DNA of 23,248 bases from a virus. Both the position numbers and the translations under genes were made by a program. Of this stretch, positions 12,182 through 18,516 are shown piece by piece. The stretch covers positions 1-23,248 of IMG/VR virus record IMGVR_UViG_3300008952_000314. One strand, given 5' to 3'. The first letter of the stretch is position 1; each line of letters begins with the position of its first letter. Under the pieces are notes generated by a model, which made no database searches, was not told the DNA's origin, and saw only the letters and a list, made by a program, of their open reading frames with translations.

Positions 12182-12465
12182 GTACATGGAGCAAGGATGA
12201 ATACGACGAGATCAACGAAACAGGTTCGATCAACTTCAACGGATACGCGATTGGTGAATGTGGAAGATCGATCACGGTCGCGGAGGGATGGGACGACTCA
12301 ACGCCACGTCGGCACATCCTTCTGACGTGCGAGGGAAGGTCGAACGGAACCGAGTACAGCATGGACGTAGACAAGGCCGAAGCATTGGGGTTGCTAATAC
12401 TCTCGGCAGCGCGGGGGATGCGATGGATGTCTGCACGATTAGACGAGGACGAGGCCGATGACTAG
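12178..12465 (+). CDS. Hypothetical protein in second cargo slot, 95 aa
   Basis: ATG 12178 follows GGGAG from junction repeat A copy 2. The product is acidic, with strands GYAIGECGRSITVAEGW and RRHILLTCEGRSNGTEYSMD and a C-terminal helix AEALGLLILSAARGMRWM. No family is recognised and it has no similarity to the zinc-ribbon protein in the first slot. It ends overlapping the start of the HTH gene (12458). Both small genes end in acidic DD-stop codons that are part of repeat B. Confidence 0.65.
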   Translation: MGTWSKDEYDEINETGSINFNGYAIGECGRSITVAEGWDDSTPRRHILLTCEGRSNGTEYSMDVDKAEALGLLILSAARGMRWMSARLDEDEADD

Positions 12466-12491
12466 CCTATCTAGACGAGGCGCCGAGAATC
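12457..12491 (+). repeat. 35-bp junction repeat B, copy 2
   Basis: It matches 12111-12145 at 34 of 35 bases. It spans the end of the 95-aa gene and the start of the intact HTH gene. The copies are 346 bp apart, while the A copies are 289 bp apart, so this is not a simple tandem duplication of one unit. Confidence 0.92.
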
Positions 12492-12652
12492 CAAACGCGA
12501 AACTGACCGAGGCTGCTATCCCGAGGATTCGGCAGAGGTTGGCGAACGGCGAAACGCTTAAGGTTATCGCGGCACAGTTCGGCGTCTCGTTCCAGACGAT
12601 TTCTAAAATTAAAAACAACCGACGCTGGTTTCATGTGCCGAGGCAGTCGTGA
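12458..12652 (+). CDS. Small helix-turn-helix DNA-binding protein, 64 aa
   Basis: It starts at ATG 12458, overlapping the previous gene. NPNAKLTEAAIPRIRQRLAN, then ETLKVIAAQFGVSFQTISKI and KNNRRWFHV, is a classic resolvase/NUMOD-type helix-turn-helix. It matches the stand-alone HTH found in phage genomes and at the C-terminus of HNH homing endonucleases. The turn (F-G-V-S) and recognition helix (QTISKIKNNR) are intact. It is likely a small regulator or a remnant of a homing enzyme. Its start is duplicated at 12112 as a truncated copy. Confidence 0.8.
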   Translation: MTSLSRRGAENPNAKLTEAAIPRIRQRLANGETLKVIAAQFGVSFQTISKIKNNRRWFHVPRQS

Positions 12653-12675
12653 TCTAGCCAACGAAAGGATGCACC

Positions 12676-13338
12676 GTGAGACATTATCGATGGATGATTC
12701 GTCGCGACATGATCGAAGTGCTCGAGATCGAGCGGCAGTGCTTCGGGTTTCCCTGGTCGGAGGAGCATTTCGTATACTGCCTGCAACAGCGAAACACGAT
12801 CGGGATGGTCGTGGAAGTCGATAAGAGAGTGCGAGCGTTTGTTATCTACGAACTACATCCATCACGCATCGAAGTGCTGAACCTGGCCGTTGAGAGACAT
12901 CACCAGAGGATCGGACTCGGGGCAATGCTGATCGATAAACTCAAGCTCAAGCTGAACCCGAACCCGAATAGGCGAGGCGAACTGGCGGTCAACGTCGCTG
13001 AGTTCAACACACCGGCGCAACTCTTCCTGAAATCACAAGGGCTCAGTTGTATCCGAATCGATAAGAATGCGTGGATAACTCCAGACATCGATGCGTATCG
13101 TTTCGTCTATTCGGCGCGACCCAAGCAGAAGTCAGTGCCGGTCGATGATCTTCGCATCGGTCACGTCTACGAAGTGTCGCTGCGAACTGGTGAAGTTGTA
13201 GTGGGCGAGTTCTTGGGGTTCGTCAGGCATCGTAAGGGAATGCCGTTTCGCATTCGTCTTGCCGGTCAGGCGAGACGCTCGCGGATTGCAGTTGCTTTAA
13301 TCACGCTAATTCGGGAACTTAAAAAGCAAGACGCTTAG
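12676..13338 (+). CDS. RimI-like GNAT acetyltransferase with extra C-terminal domain
   Basis: A 220-aa protein, GTG 12676 after AAAGGA. Residues 1-150 form a GNAT domain: EIERQCFGFPWSEEHF (the F-P-W-S motif of RimI), beta strands GMVVEVDKRVRAFVIYEL, and the acetyl-CoA pyrophosphate motif Q-R-I-G-L-G at 77-82. RimI acetylates the N-terminus of ribosomal protein S18. A phage copy could acetylate host or phage proteins. Beyond residue 150 a separate beta-rich segment (VPVDDLRIGHVYEVSLRTGE ... GEFLGFVRHRKGMPFRIRL) looks like a small barrel and is not part of classical RimI. It could give target or nucleic-acid specificity. Confidence 0.82.
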   Translation: MRHYRWMIRRDMIEVLEIERQCFGFPWSEEHFVYCLQQRNTIGMVVEVDKRVRAFVIYELHPSRIEVLNLAVERHHQRIGLGAMLIDKLKLKLNPNPNRRGELAVNVAEFNTPAQLFLKSQGLSCIRIDKNAWITPDIDAYRFVYSARPKQKSVPVDDLRIGHVYEVSLRTGEVVVGEFLGFVRHRKGMPFRIRLAGQARRSRIAVALITLIRELKKQDA

Positions 13339-13363
13339 GCACTTCAATCATGGACGGGATGAC

Positions 13364-13654
13364 ATGGGGCGCGTCACAATACGAGGGAAGCGATGGATGC
13401 TTGTGTTTCGTCACGGCATGACGGCACGCGGTGACGTTGATGCTCCGCATCGACAGAATAAGCAGATCCGCATTCGGGCCGACCTGAAGGACGAAGAACG
13501 GCTCGAGGTTATAATTCACGAGATCACTCATGCCGCTATCTGGGACGCAAGCGAGGAAACCGTAACGGAGTTTGCGAGCGATTTAGCACGGATACTCTAT
13601 CGGCACTTGGGATATCGAGAGGGCAACGACAATGGCACGGAAGCAGAAACTTGA
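13364..13654 (+). CDS. Small HExxH zinc metallopeptidase-like protein, 96 aa
   Basis: ATG 13364 follows a GGGA-containing ribosome site. VIIHEITHAA (residues 49-58) gives the zincin H-E-x-x-H motif at H52-E53-H56. A downstream SEETVTEFASDLARIL provides candidate third ligands (E64, E65 or E69). The size and the E-E-x-V-x-E-F helix resemble minimal SprT-like or ImmA-like phage peptidases, which cleave DNA-bound proteins or repressors. The substrate is unknown. At 96 aa it is near the minimum for the fold. It overlaps the next gene by 23 bases. Confidence 0.75.
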   Translation: MGRVTIRGKRWMLVFRHGMTARGDVDAPHRQNKQIRIRADLKDEERLEVIIHEITHAAIWDASEETVTEFASDLARILYRHLGYREGNDNGTEAET

Positions 13655-13886
13655 CGACTACGAGTCAAAGACGACTGGGTATGCTAACTGGTTCGCTCGA
13701 CTCACCAAGGAAGAGCAGGAGATCGTTGAATCAGAGTCTGACGCTTACCTTCGAGGCGAATATCCGAAGCTAACGTCAGTGTCGGCTTTATCTCGGGCGA
13801 TGCGGTCTGCTGGTGTCATTCCTCCAGACGTGACTGAACCGACATTCAGGCGATGGTTCAACGCGAGGGGACGGGCGGATGGCTAA
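13632..13886 (+). CDS. Hypothetical protein, 84 aa
   Basis: ATG 13632 lies inside the end of the peptidase gene; GAGGGCAACG gives a weak ribosome site. The N-terminal 40 residues are charged helix (EEQEIVESESDAYLRGEYPK). The second half (SVSALSRAMRSAGVIPPDVTEP then TFRRWFNARGR) resembles a winged-helix or HTH module, as in small regulators or small terminase N-termini, but no family is certain. It overlaps the metallophosphoesterase start by eight bases. Confidence 0.65.
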   Translation: MARKQKLDDYESKTTGYANWFARLTKEEQEIVESESDAYLRGEYPKLTSVSALSRAMRSAGVIPPDVTEPTFRRWFNARGRADG

Positions 13887-14823
13887 GCGACTAAAGGCGC
13901 AGCCAGACTCGAAAGAGTTAGTGTCGCTTCGGAAGAAGAACGCTGAACTACTGGCGATAATCGACCAGATGAATGAATCGGCGGCCGAGCAGAGACGGGC
14001 GAAGTTCACGATCCCCAGAGGCCGAGCCACTTCACCACGAGGGACGTATATCCGTTTAGTGATCCCAGACACACATGGGACATTCATTGATAAGGCGGCC
14101 GTGCGTGCGATGCTTCAGGATGCGGTTCAGTATGGTGTTCGCGAGGTCGTGTTACTGGGTGATCACGTTGACTGCGGCGGGTTCCTCGCTCAACATCACA
14201 CGATGGGCTATGTCGCGGAAGCTGATTACAGTTACACCGATGACATCACCGCGGCTAATGTGTTTCTCGACGAGGTGCAGAAGGCGTGCCCCGATGCGGC
14301 GACGTATTACATCTGCGGGAATCACGAGCGACGGGTTGAGCGATGGTGCCTGACTGCGGCACTGTCCCGCTCGATCGACGCCAGTTTGCTGCTGAAATCT
14401 CTCGATCCGCGTTACCTGCTCCATCTAGAAGAGCGGGGCATCAAATACATCCACACGCTCGACGACTCGCTGAGTGGCGGCCAGACGCGGAACACGCTCG
14501 AACTCGGCAAGTGCTTGTTCCTGCATGGGTATTCGCACGCCATGCACGCAACACAGAAGACGCTCAACGACCTGGCTCGCAACGCTGTCGTCGGTCACAT
14601 TCACCGGCGCCAGTCGTTCTCGAGGACTACGCACGACAGCGAGATATCGGCCTGGTGCCCAGGTTGCCTATGTGAGCGGCGTAAATACTACATGCACGCT
14701 CGCCCAACGCATCACGCGCACGGTTATGGGTTGCAGATCGTGAACAAATCAGGCGAGTTCTTGCATATCAATGTGCCGATAATCGACGGCAAGAGCTACC
14801 TGTCGGCGCTCAAATCGGCTTGA
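13879..14823 (+). CDS. Calcineurin-like metallophosphoesterase
   Basis: A 314-aa protein. A short coiled coil (residues 10-45) precedes the phosphoesterase domain. All motifs are present: D64-x-H66 (PDTHG), GDHVD with D95, GNHE at 147-150 (N148, H149), a histidine in FLHGYSH (H216), and G-H-x-H at 239-242. These bind two metals and hydrolyse phosphodiesters or monoesters. Phage members act on nucleotides, protein phosphates or DNA ends; the target here is unknown. It is the last gene before a strong terminator, so it closes the replication/accessory unit. The start overlaps the preceding gene. Confidence 0.9.
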   Translation: MAKRLKAQPDSKELVSLRKKNAELLAIIDQMNESAAEQRRAKFTIPRGRATSPRGTYIRLVIPDTHGTFIDKAAVRAMLQDAVQYGVREVVLLGDHVDCGGFLAQHHTMGYVAEADYSYTDDITAANVFLDEVQKACPDAATYYICGNHERRVERWCLTAALSRSIDASLLLKSLDPRYLLHLEERGIKYIHTLDDSLSGGQTRNTLELGKCLFLHGYSHAMHATQKTLNDLARNAVVGHIHRRQSFSRTTHDSEISAWCPGCLCERRKYYMHARPTHHAHGYGLQIVNKSGEFLHINVPIIDGKSYLSALKSA

Positions 14824-14902
14824 CCTAAAGGGATTGGCAATAGAGAATTGAAAACATAACACAACCCGGTCGCCGCTCGGTCTGATCCGCTGATACGGCT
14901 TG

Positions 14903-14969
14903 CCCAAGAAACTGACGGCATATGTAGGTGCTACATCACCTTGCGTATGCCGTTTTTTTGTTTCTTGGG
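14903..14969 (+). terminator. Strong nested intrinsic terminator
   Basis: CCCAAGAAAC (14903-14912) pairs with GTTTCTTGGG (14960-14969). Inside, ACGGCATA (14915-14922) pairs with TATGCCGT (14946-14953), directly followed by a 7-base T run (14953-14959). Innermost, ATGTAG (14922-14927) pairs with CTACAT (14931-14936). A further CCCGGTC (14865-14871) can pair with GACCGGG (14969-14975). The middle stem plus T run is a textbook Rho-independent terminator separating the early/middle unit from the exported/virion unit. The T-run end pairs into the outer stem, which could make it switchable. Confidence 0.8.
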
Positions 14970-15008
14970 ACCGGGCGATTCTCTCTTTTGGATCATGGAG
15001 AAAATCAG

Positions 15009-15206
15009 ATGAAACTGCGACTCCTGACTACAGCTCTTCGGTTCGTTCTGAGCCAAATCGATCCGCAGACGGTCAAGGAGTTGATCGACGATCTGATTGA
15101 TAAAGTTGAGGACAAGTATGCCGACCAGCCGGTTGTGATGCAGGGCGCAGCGATGGTGCGTAATGTGTTCTCGATCCCTGACGACATCGGTGGCGACGAA
15201 GACTGA
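15009..15206 (+). CDS. Conserved small phage protein, 65 aa
   Basis: ATG 15009, GGAGA eight bases upstream. It is the first gene after the terminator. It is helical and acidic (SQIDPQTVKELIDDLIDKVEDKY) and ends in VRNVFSIPDDIGGDED. I recall short phage proteins with the same plan (I-D-x-x-I-D-x-x-E-D ... F-x-I-P-D-D) near structural or lysis genes, with unknown role. The promoter for this unit is not obvious; TTGGCA near 14834 is a weak candidate. The stop overlaps the next ATG. Confidence 0.7.
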   Translation: MKLRLLTTALRFVLSQIDPQTVKELIDDLIDKVEDKYADQPVVMQGAAMVRNVFSIPDDIGGDED

Positions 15207-15934
15207 TGCGAACCGCACTAGTCGCTGGTCTGGTCCTTCTCGGGTTCTGTGCCGCGACGGCCAATACGGCACCACCATCTGAAGCACGCACAAAACTCCA
15301 AGGCGCCGCACTTGAGGGGCGTCTTGAGGTCGTTGAGCACGAGCCGATAGTCATCGCGGCGAATATCGCAGTGCCCGAAGGTTGGTCCGCAATGTTTGAT
15401 TGGGACTTGCAGCGACCCGCCAAAGGCCGAGAGACCGACAACGGCCGAACGCTCCACGTTTGGGCGCCGCCCGGCGAATATGAGATTGAGCTGGAAGTGT
15501 TCCTAGCGAGGTACGACGAAGCGACGAAGCAGGTTCAGTTTCGCAAAGACACCTCGGTAACGGCATTGGTGGTCAAGCCGAGCAAACCCAGGCCGCCAGA
15601 TCCACCGGACCCTACGCCAGGTCGCCCCTCGGCCGTCCTGATCCTCCGCGACCAAGAGAACGACACGGCGACCGAGGCGGCGGCACTACAAGACCTGCGG
15701 CAGAGCGAGCTATTTCGGGGCGGGACACCGAAGCTGCTGATCCTGAGCACAGACGCGGAGACACCGGACGGCAAACCGGACCCGATATCACAGAAGTACC
15801 TCGCACAAGTCCCGCAAGGCAGCGAGTACCCATATTTCTTCGCGGTGGACGCTTCCGATCACGTCGTTGACTCGGGCGAGGTGCCTGACGATCCGGCCGA
15901 ACTAATCAAGCGAATTCAGGCGAGGTTGAGGTGA
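15206..15934 (+). CDS. Exported thioredoxin-fold-like protein, 242 aa
   Basis: It begins with a clear signal peptide (MRTALVAGLVLLGFCAATAN, cleavage near A-x-A/N). Residues 35-110 are a beta-sandwich (EHEPIVIAANIAVPEGWSAM, WAPPGEYEIELEVF) like a PKD/Ig domain. After a proline-rich linker (RPPDPPDPTPGRP) comes a domain of about 100 residues (SAVLILRDQEN ... KLLILSTDAETPDG ... YFFAVDASDHVVDSG) with a thioredoxin-like order of elements but no C-x-x-C. Similar two-part exported proteins are common in planctomycete genomes. It may act in the periplasm during lysis or as a host-derived cargo. No enzymatic residue set is seen. Confidence 0.72.
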   Translation: MRTALVAGLVLLGFCAATANTAPPSEARTKLQGAALEGRLEVVEHEPIVIAANIAVPEGWSAMFDWDLQRPAKGRETDNGRTLHVWAPPGEYEIELEVFLARYDEATKQVQFRKDTSVTALVVKPSKPRPPDPPDPTPGRPSAVLILRDQENDTATEAAALQDLRQSELFRGGTPKLLILSTDAETPDGKPDPISQKYLAQVPQGSEYPYFFAVDASDHVVDSGEVPDDPAELIKRIQARLR

Positions 15935-16143
15935 GACTACAGCGAAAACAAAGGCGACTCGCTCGGCAATTGGCGACCGAGTTCATCGAAGACAACCCCG
16001 GCGCGTCCGATAAAGAAGTGGCGGCCGCCGTTGGTCTGGAGATGGAAGAGGAATACGGCATGGCGATTGATCCGATCATGCTGATGGGATGGATCAAGCT
16101 AATCCTCGAACTGCTCAAACTCTGGCGAGAACGTAAAGACTGA
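15931..16143 (+). CDS. Small phage protein with hydrophobic C-terminal helix, 70 aa
   Basis: GTG 15931 overlaps the previous stop, with GCGAGG upstream. A basic N-terminus (MRLQRKQRRLARQL) and helical middle (NPGASDKEVAAAVGLEM) lead to a hydrophobic segment (MAIDPIMLMGWIKLILELLKLW) that is amphipathic or membrane-associated, then a charged end RERKD. The layout is compatible with a holin-like or peripheral membrane protein. It directly precedes the cysteine peptidase gene (TGATG overlap), which supports a lysis-related guess, but no family is recognised. Confidence 0.65.
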   Translation: MRLQRKQRRLARQLATEFIEDNPGASDKEVAAAVGLEMEEEYGMAIDPIMLMGWIKLILELLKLWRERKD

Positions 16144-16946
16144 TGCCGATCGATCCGCGATTTATCGACCACGACCTGACGCCTCCCGAGGGTATGGCTA
16201 CCGGGCTGATCGAACAAGATGCCGAGTCATTCGCGGCTGGTGTGCTCTGTCAAGATATCGAGGCGACGGGGAACTTGATACCTCGTTCGCAGTGGGATGA
16301 TTGGGCGAATCGCCGCGAGCCGGCACTGCGAGCCTCGGTGAGAACGATCCTGAATCAGGGTCGAGAGGGCTCGTGCGTTGGCAATGCTTGCGTAGGTGCC
16401 GCGATGGTGTGCGGTGCGTTGCAGTATGGGTCAGACTGGCGGGAGCTATCCGCTATGTCACTCTATGAACGAATAGGGCGAACGGCCCAATCTGGTGCGA
16501 TGATTCCTGACGGGATCGCTGAACTGACAGACCGAGGCGCCCTGCCGCTCGACTCCCCAGCAAACCGGGACGAATTCGATCTTGTCTATCCGGCGACTGG
16601 ATTCAATCCGCGCCGACTTCGCAGACTCGACTGGGAACCGACCGCGAAGCTATTCCGAGCGACCGATATTTTGCGGATCAATACAGCAGATGGATTCTTC
16701 TCGGCACTGTGTCACGGCTGGCCTACGATCTATGGGCGACAGCAGCATTGCATCTACAGCGTGCTACCGAAGAAGTCTCGCGGCAAATGGTATTTCGGCT
16801 ATGCGAACAGTTGGGGTCAGTGGGGCGACGAACTCAACGACACCGTTGGCAAGGGGCTCGGCTGGGACTCAGAGCGTGTGATTTCGAATTGCGTGGGCTA
16901 TGCGGTCCGCGATGTGACACGACGGCCACGGATCGAAATGGAGTAG
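16143..16946 (+). CDS. Papain-like (C1 family) cysteine peptidase
   Basis: A 267-aa protein. The full papain active-site set is visible: oxyanion Q72 and nucleophile C78 in NQGREGSCVGNACVGA, general base H202 in RQQHCIYSVLP, and N222 in YANSWGQWGDE, the N-S-W-G motif. There is no signal peptide and no large pro-domain (the first 60 residues are short of a typical inhibitor pro-region). Phage C1 peptidases have been found in tail and lysis modules. Here it stands between a hydrophobic small protein and two exported/membrane small proteins, so I infer lysis or envelope penetration. Head maturation is an alternative, but the head genes are not next to it. Confidence 0.85.
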   Translation: MPIDPRFIDHDLTPPEGMATGLIEQDAESFAAGVLCQDIEATGNLIPRSQWDDWANRREPALRASVRTILNQGREGSCVGNACVGAAMVCGALQYGSDWRELSAMSLYERIGRTAQSGAMIPDGIAELTDRGALPLDSPANRDEFDLVYPATGFNPRRLRRLDWEPTAKLFRATDILRINTADGFFSALCHGWPTIYGRQQHCIYSVLPKKSRGKWYFGYANSWGQWGDELNDTVGKGLGWDSERVISNCVGYAVRDVTRRPRIEME

Positions 16947-16948
16947 CG

Positions 16949-17137
16949 ATGAAACTCGAAACGCTATTTGCAATCTGTTTGCTTCTGATCGCGGCACACT
17001 TCGCAACCGCCCAGCGCGACGACCCGCCACCGCGAACCAACGTTGGCGCCACGATCGACAAGGCGCTGCAGGACATCAAAACAATAAAGGCGGACGTGGC
17101 GAAGCTCAGGCAAGCTCGCTGCTGCTGCAAACACTAA
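16949..17137 (+). CDS. Small exported protein with C-terminal cysteine cluster, 62 aa
   Basis: ATG 16949 follows GGAGTAGC. A signal peptide (MKLETLFAICLLLIAAHFATA, likely cut before Q) is followed by a proline-rich piece (DDPPPRTN) and a short coiled helix (ATIDKALQDIKTIKADVAKLRQ), ending in CCCKH. No lipobox is clear. The size, export and coil recall outer-spanin-like partners, and the next gene is a TM-plus-coil protein as in inner spanins; this pairing is speculative. The triple cysteine could cross-link or bind metal. Confidence 0.62.
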   Translation: MKLETLFAICLLLIAAHFATAQRDDPPPRTNVGATIDKALQDIKTIKADVAKLRQARCCCKH

Positions 17138-17155
17138 AAGAGATCGGGCAGAGAC

Positions 17156-17374
17156 ATGGGCTCAGCAGAATGGATAGCGTTTGGCGTGTTCGCACTTGCG
17201 CTGATCAGCGGCATTGTGCATATCGTTTGGCTGCTGGCATCAATGAAGGCAACGCTTCAATCGCTGGTTAGGAGAGCTGAAGCGACGGACGTGAAAGTGA
17301 CTGAGCACGTCAAGGATTGCGACGAGGACAGGTTGCATCTGAATCATCGGGTCAGTCACCTTGAGGGCACATAA
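17156..17374 (+). CDS. Small membrane protein with coiled tail, 72 aa
   Basis: ATG 17156, with GAGATCGGGCAGAGAC upstream. One membrane span (about residues 5-29, WIAFGVFALALISGIVHIVW) precedes a charged helix (ATLQSLVRRAEATDVKVTEH ... RLHLNHRVSHLEG). This is the topology of inner spanins, XhlA-like proteins or pinholin partners. It follows the exported 62-aa protein and precedes the fibre genes, consistent with a lysis cassette. The stop overlaps the next start (TAATG). The precise function is undecided. Confidence 0.65.
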   Translation: MGSAEWIAFGVFALALISGIVHIVWLLASMKATLQSLVRRAEATDVKVTEHVKDCDEDRLHLNHRVSHLEGT

Positions 17375-18501
17375 TGGCTGATGAGCGCCTAGTAGATATT
17401 GGGTTATCCCTCGGTTCTGGCGATATTCATTTGTCGGATTTGATTTTCGTTTTCGACGTAAGCGACACAACCGACGCAGGTGATGGTACGTCAAAGAAGG
17501 TCACGTGGGGCAACCTGATCGGGACCAATATACAGTTCAATGGCGCGGCCGGGATGGCGTCGGCTGGGGCGAATGACCTGACGCTAAATTCCGCTAGTGG
17601 CGATATTGTTGGCGTTGGCGATTACGTCACCGACAACAACGCAGTGTTCGCTGACGCGTCCCACAACCCCAAGACAATAGCCAGCTGGACAAGCGGTACG
17701 GCTCACGGTTACCTGGGTGTTGTTGAGCCGACAAACGACGCGTATTTGCACGTTCAGGGTGCTGGCGGCGCCTACCTTGCGATAGTCGACACAGGTGGGG
17801 CGGCTAACGACAAGTGGGCGATGTGGTGCACAAACGGCGGGCGAGTAGACCTGCATTCGTACAACGACGTTGGAACGTCTCGAGCGAGCAACATTATCTC
17901 GTGTGATATGGGCACTGGGAATGTTGGGATAGGCGGCACAAATACCGGAACAGCCCGTTTGCATGTCCAAGGTGGACGCCTTCAGATTGACAACAATGAG
18001 ACCGTCACGTTTCTGAATTCAACAAGCGGGACTGGCGGAACGGTCATATGCAACGCATCCAACGACATGCTCTACACGGTCGACGGGACAACAATGTTCA
18101 CGCTCGACCAGACAAATACTGAATTTGAGTTCAATCAAAACGCCCACTTCGGGACAAATACAAAAACACTATCTAGCAACGCCGTGACAATAGACTTCGG
18201 CGAATCAAATATCTTCGAACTGTCTCTTGCTGCGGCGACTGGCGCAACAACGATCACTCTTACCGAGCCTGCGGGCTCCCTGATGGGGTCGATTCGCGTC
18301 CTAAATCATGCCACTACAGGCCAGTCAAACACCTGGGCGACGACGGGATCGGCGACGATTCGCTGGGTGGATCCGGGGGGGTTTGGCGCGCCTGATTTCC
18401 AGTTCACAATTTCGCCGGGTGACGCGGTTTCGATTGATGTCACCTATTACAAAAACAAGGATGAATTTGTCTTGAGTTATGGGACCATTTACACGCCTTA
18501 G
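17374..18501 (+). CDS. Phage fibre/appendage protein, 375 aa
   Basis: It starts at ATG 17374, overlapping the previous stop. The composition is rich in G, T, N and S with alternating strands. Segments such as GNVGIGGTNTGTARLHVQGG, and a repeat-like GDIVGVGDYVTDNNAVF and HFGTNTKTLSSNAVTIDFGE, are typical of tail-fibre or tail-spike beta-helices. The C-terminal 100 residues (FELSLAAATGATTITLTEPA ... INRWVDPGG-like ... FVLSYGTIYTP) form a beta-sandwich common at phage fibre ends. It likely contributes to host recognition. No enzymatic domain or intramolecular chaperone is evident. Confidence 0.78.
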   Translation: MADERLVDIGLSLGSGDIHLSDLIFVFDVSDTTDAGDGTSKKVTWGNLIGTNIQFNGAAGMASAGANDLTLNSASGDIVGVGDYVTDNNAVFADASHNPKTIASWTSGTAHGYLGVVEPTNDAYLHVQGAGGAYLAIVDTGGAANDKWAMWCTNGGRVDLHSYNDVGTSRASNIISCDMGTGNVGIGGTNTGTARLHVQGGRLQIDNNETVTFLNSTSGTGGTVICNASNDMLYTVDGTTMFTLDQTNTEFEFNQNAHFGTNTKTLSSNAVTIDFGESNIFELSLAAATGATTITLTEPAGSLMGSIRVLNHATTGQSNTWATTGSATIRWVDPGGFGAPDFQFTISPGDAVSIDVTYYKNKDEFVLSYGTIYTP

Positions 18502-18516
18502 CCTGGGGTAGGCAAT

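Noticed and set aside
9022-12491. Assembly artefact explaining the junction repeats
   Set aside because: The copies carry mutations (2 of 43, 7 of 39, 1 of 35) with conservative coding changes in repeat A, which argues against simple misassembly, although read mapping is still needed.
15931-16143. Definite holin
   Set aside because: It has only one hydrophobic segment with charged ends; it might be amphipathic, so I describe it without the name.
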